DNA of 8,619 nucleotides from an uncultured Rhodocyclaceae bacterium (lineage in GTDB: Bacteria > Pseudomonadota > Gammaproteobacteria > Burkholderiales > Rhodocyclaceae), in contig CAIYZZ010000527.1 in the NCBI GenBank assembly GCA_903930805.1, positions 1-8,619 of the forward strand, written 5' to 3'. The translations under genes and the position numbers were made by a program. The notes under the pieces are model-generated. The model made no database searches. It had not been told where the DNA came from and worked only from the letters and a program-made list of their open reading frames with translations. Below, one piece after another: positions 7,996 through 8,619 of this stretch. Positions within the stretch are counted from its first letter, which is position 1. Each line of letters opens with the position of its first letter.

Positions 7996-8619
7996 GTGCG
8001 GCCATGATAAACTGGGATGCGATCGACACCGTCCTGCTCGACATGGACGGCACGCTGCTCGACCTCCATTTCGATAACCATTTCTGGCAGGCCCATGTGC
8101 CGTTGCGCTATGCCGAGGCGCGCGGCCTACCGCACGACGTCGCGCGCGAAGAACTGATGGCGCGCTACCATGCCCGTGCCGGTACGCTCGAATGGTATTC
8201 CGTCGATTTTTGGGAAACCGAACTTGAGCTCGACATCATGCGGCTCAAGGAAGAGGTGGCGCATTTGATCGGCGTGCATCCGGCCGTCACCGACTTTCTC
8301 GCCGCGATGCGCGTCGCCGGCAAACGGTTGGTGCTCGCCACCAACGCCCACCACAAAAGTCTCGCGCTCAAGCTGGCGAAGACCGGGCTGGAGCCGCACT
8401 TCGATGCCATCGTCAGTTCTCACGCGCTCGGCGTTGCCAAGGAGTCGCGTGGGTTTTGGGAAAAACTCATGGCCCTCGAACCCTTCGATTCCGAGCGTAC
8501 GATCCTGATCGACGACAGCCTGCCGGTGCTGGATGCCGCGCGCGATTACGGGATCAAGCATCTCGTCGCCGTGCGCCGGCCTGATACGCAACAACCCGCC
8601 AAGGACACCGCTCTTTACC
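7992..8619 (+). CDS. yrfG: YrfG-like HAD hydrolase (GMP/IMP nucleotidase), 3' end beyond window
   Basis: This is a HAD-superfamily phosphatase closely resembling E. coli YrfG, which dephosphorylates purine nucleotides such as GMP and IMP. The 209 codons in the window cover nearly the whole protein (YrfG is 222 residues). HAD motifs are complete: I, LLDMDGTLLDL with nucleophile D17 and acid/base D19; II, LATNAHH (T117); III, K150 in GVAKES; IV, ILIDDS with D174 and D175. The family signature around HFDNHFWQAHVP (26-37) and the WYSVDFW cap segment (68-74) is also present. The chosen ATG at 7992 overlaps the DsrE-like stop as ATGA. An alternative ATG at 8004 would remove four residues, and neither has a strong ribosome site. 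Linkage to sulfide genes looks incidental, or reflects use of their transcript. Confidence 0.92.
   Translation, partial: MSAAMINWDAIDTVLLDMDGTLLDLHFDNHFWQAHVPLRYAEARGLPHDVAREELMARYHARAGTLEWYSVDFWETELELDIMRLKEEVAHLIGVHPAVTDFLAAMRVAGKRLVLATNAHHKSLALKLAKTGLEPHFDAIVSSHALGVAKESRGFWEKLMALEPFDSERTILIDDSLPVLDAARDYGIKHLVAVRRPDTQQPAKDTALY

Noticed and set aside
8127..8594. A 155-codon minus-strand open frame at the right end
   Set aside because: The plus strand carries the complete HAD motif set of a YrfG-like protein through this stretch, so the opposite frame is a shadow.

Overview
The window looks like the chromosome of a Gram-negative betaproteobacterium. The core genes are GC-rich with strongly biased codons, and their protein sequences resemble proteobacterial families. 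I suggest something near the Rhodocyclales or sulfur-oxidising relatives, but this rests on gene content and is only moderately secure. Two divergent transcription units leave a 175-base intergenic region (5847-6021). No rRNA, tRNA, CRISPR array or transposase gene was recognised, and no gene-free stretch exceeds 300 bases.

Minus strand, read right to left: a full-length adenosylcobalamin-dependent methylmalonyl-CoA mutase (5846-3681), then an insert of three accessory genes, then MeaB, the GTPase chaperone of the mutase (2214-1195), and the first 391 codons of a propionyl-CoA carboxylase beta subunit (1173 to beyond position 1). Mutase, MeaB and carboxylase make up the propionyl-CoA to succinyl-CoA pathway: the carboxylase makes methylmalonyl-CoA, the mutase rearranges it, and MeaB guards and reloads the cofactor. 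The insert holds an Mrr-type restriction endonuclease (3648-2782) and a DUF433/DUF5615 pair resembling a type II toxin-antitoxin module (2766-2530 and 2533-2201). The mrr gene is clearly poorer in GC than its neighbours. All three inserted genes run with the operon, and the last one overlaps the start of meaB, so a defence or addiction cassette appears to be built into a metabolic operon.

Plus strand, left to right: a 69-residue protein of unknown function (6022-6231), a type I sulfide:quinone oxidoreductase with all three expected cysteines (6262-7533), a DsrE-like protein with a signal peptide (7537-7995), and a YrfG-like HAD phosphatase running off the right edge (7992 onward). Gaps of 30 and 3 bases and a 4-base overlap indicate one operon. 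The first three genes can be read as a sulfide-oxidation unit: the quinone reductase oxidises sulfide at the periplasmic face of the membrane, and the exported DsrE-like protein may bind or pass on the sulfane sulfur. The nucleotidase-like gene has no obvious link to this chemistry.

The points most worth a second look are the Mrr/toxin-antitoxin insert with its translational overlap onto meaB, and the uncharacterised small protein and exported DsrE-like protein around sqr.
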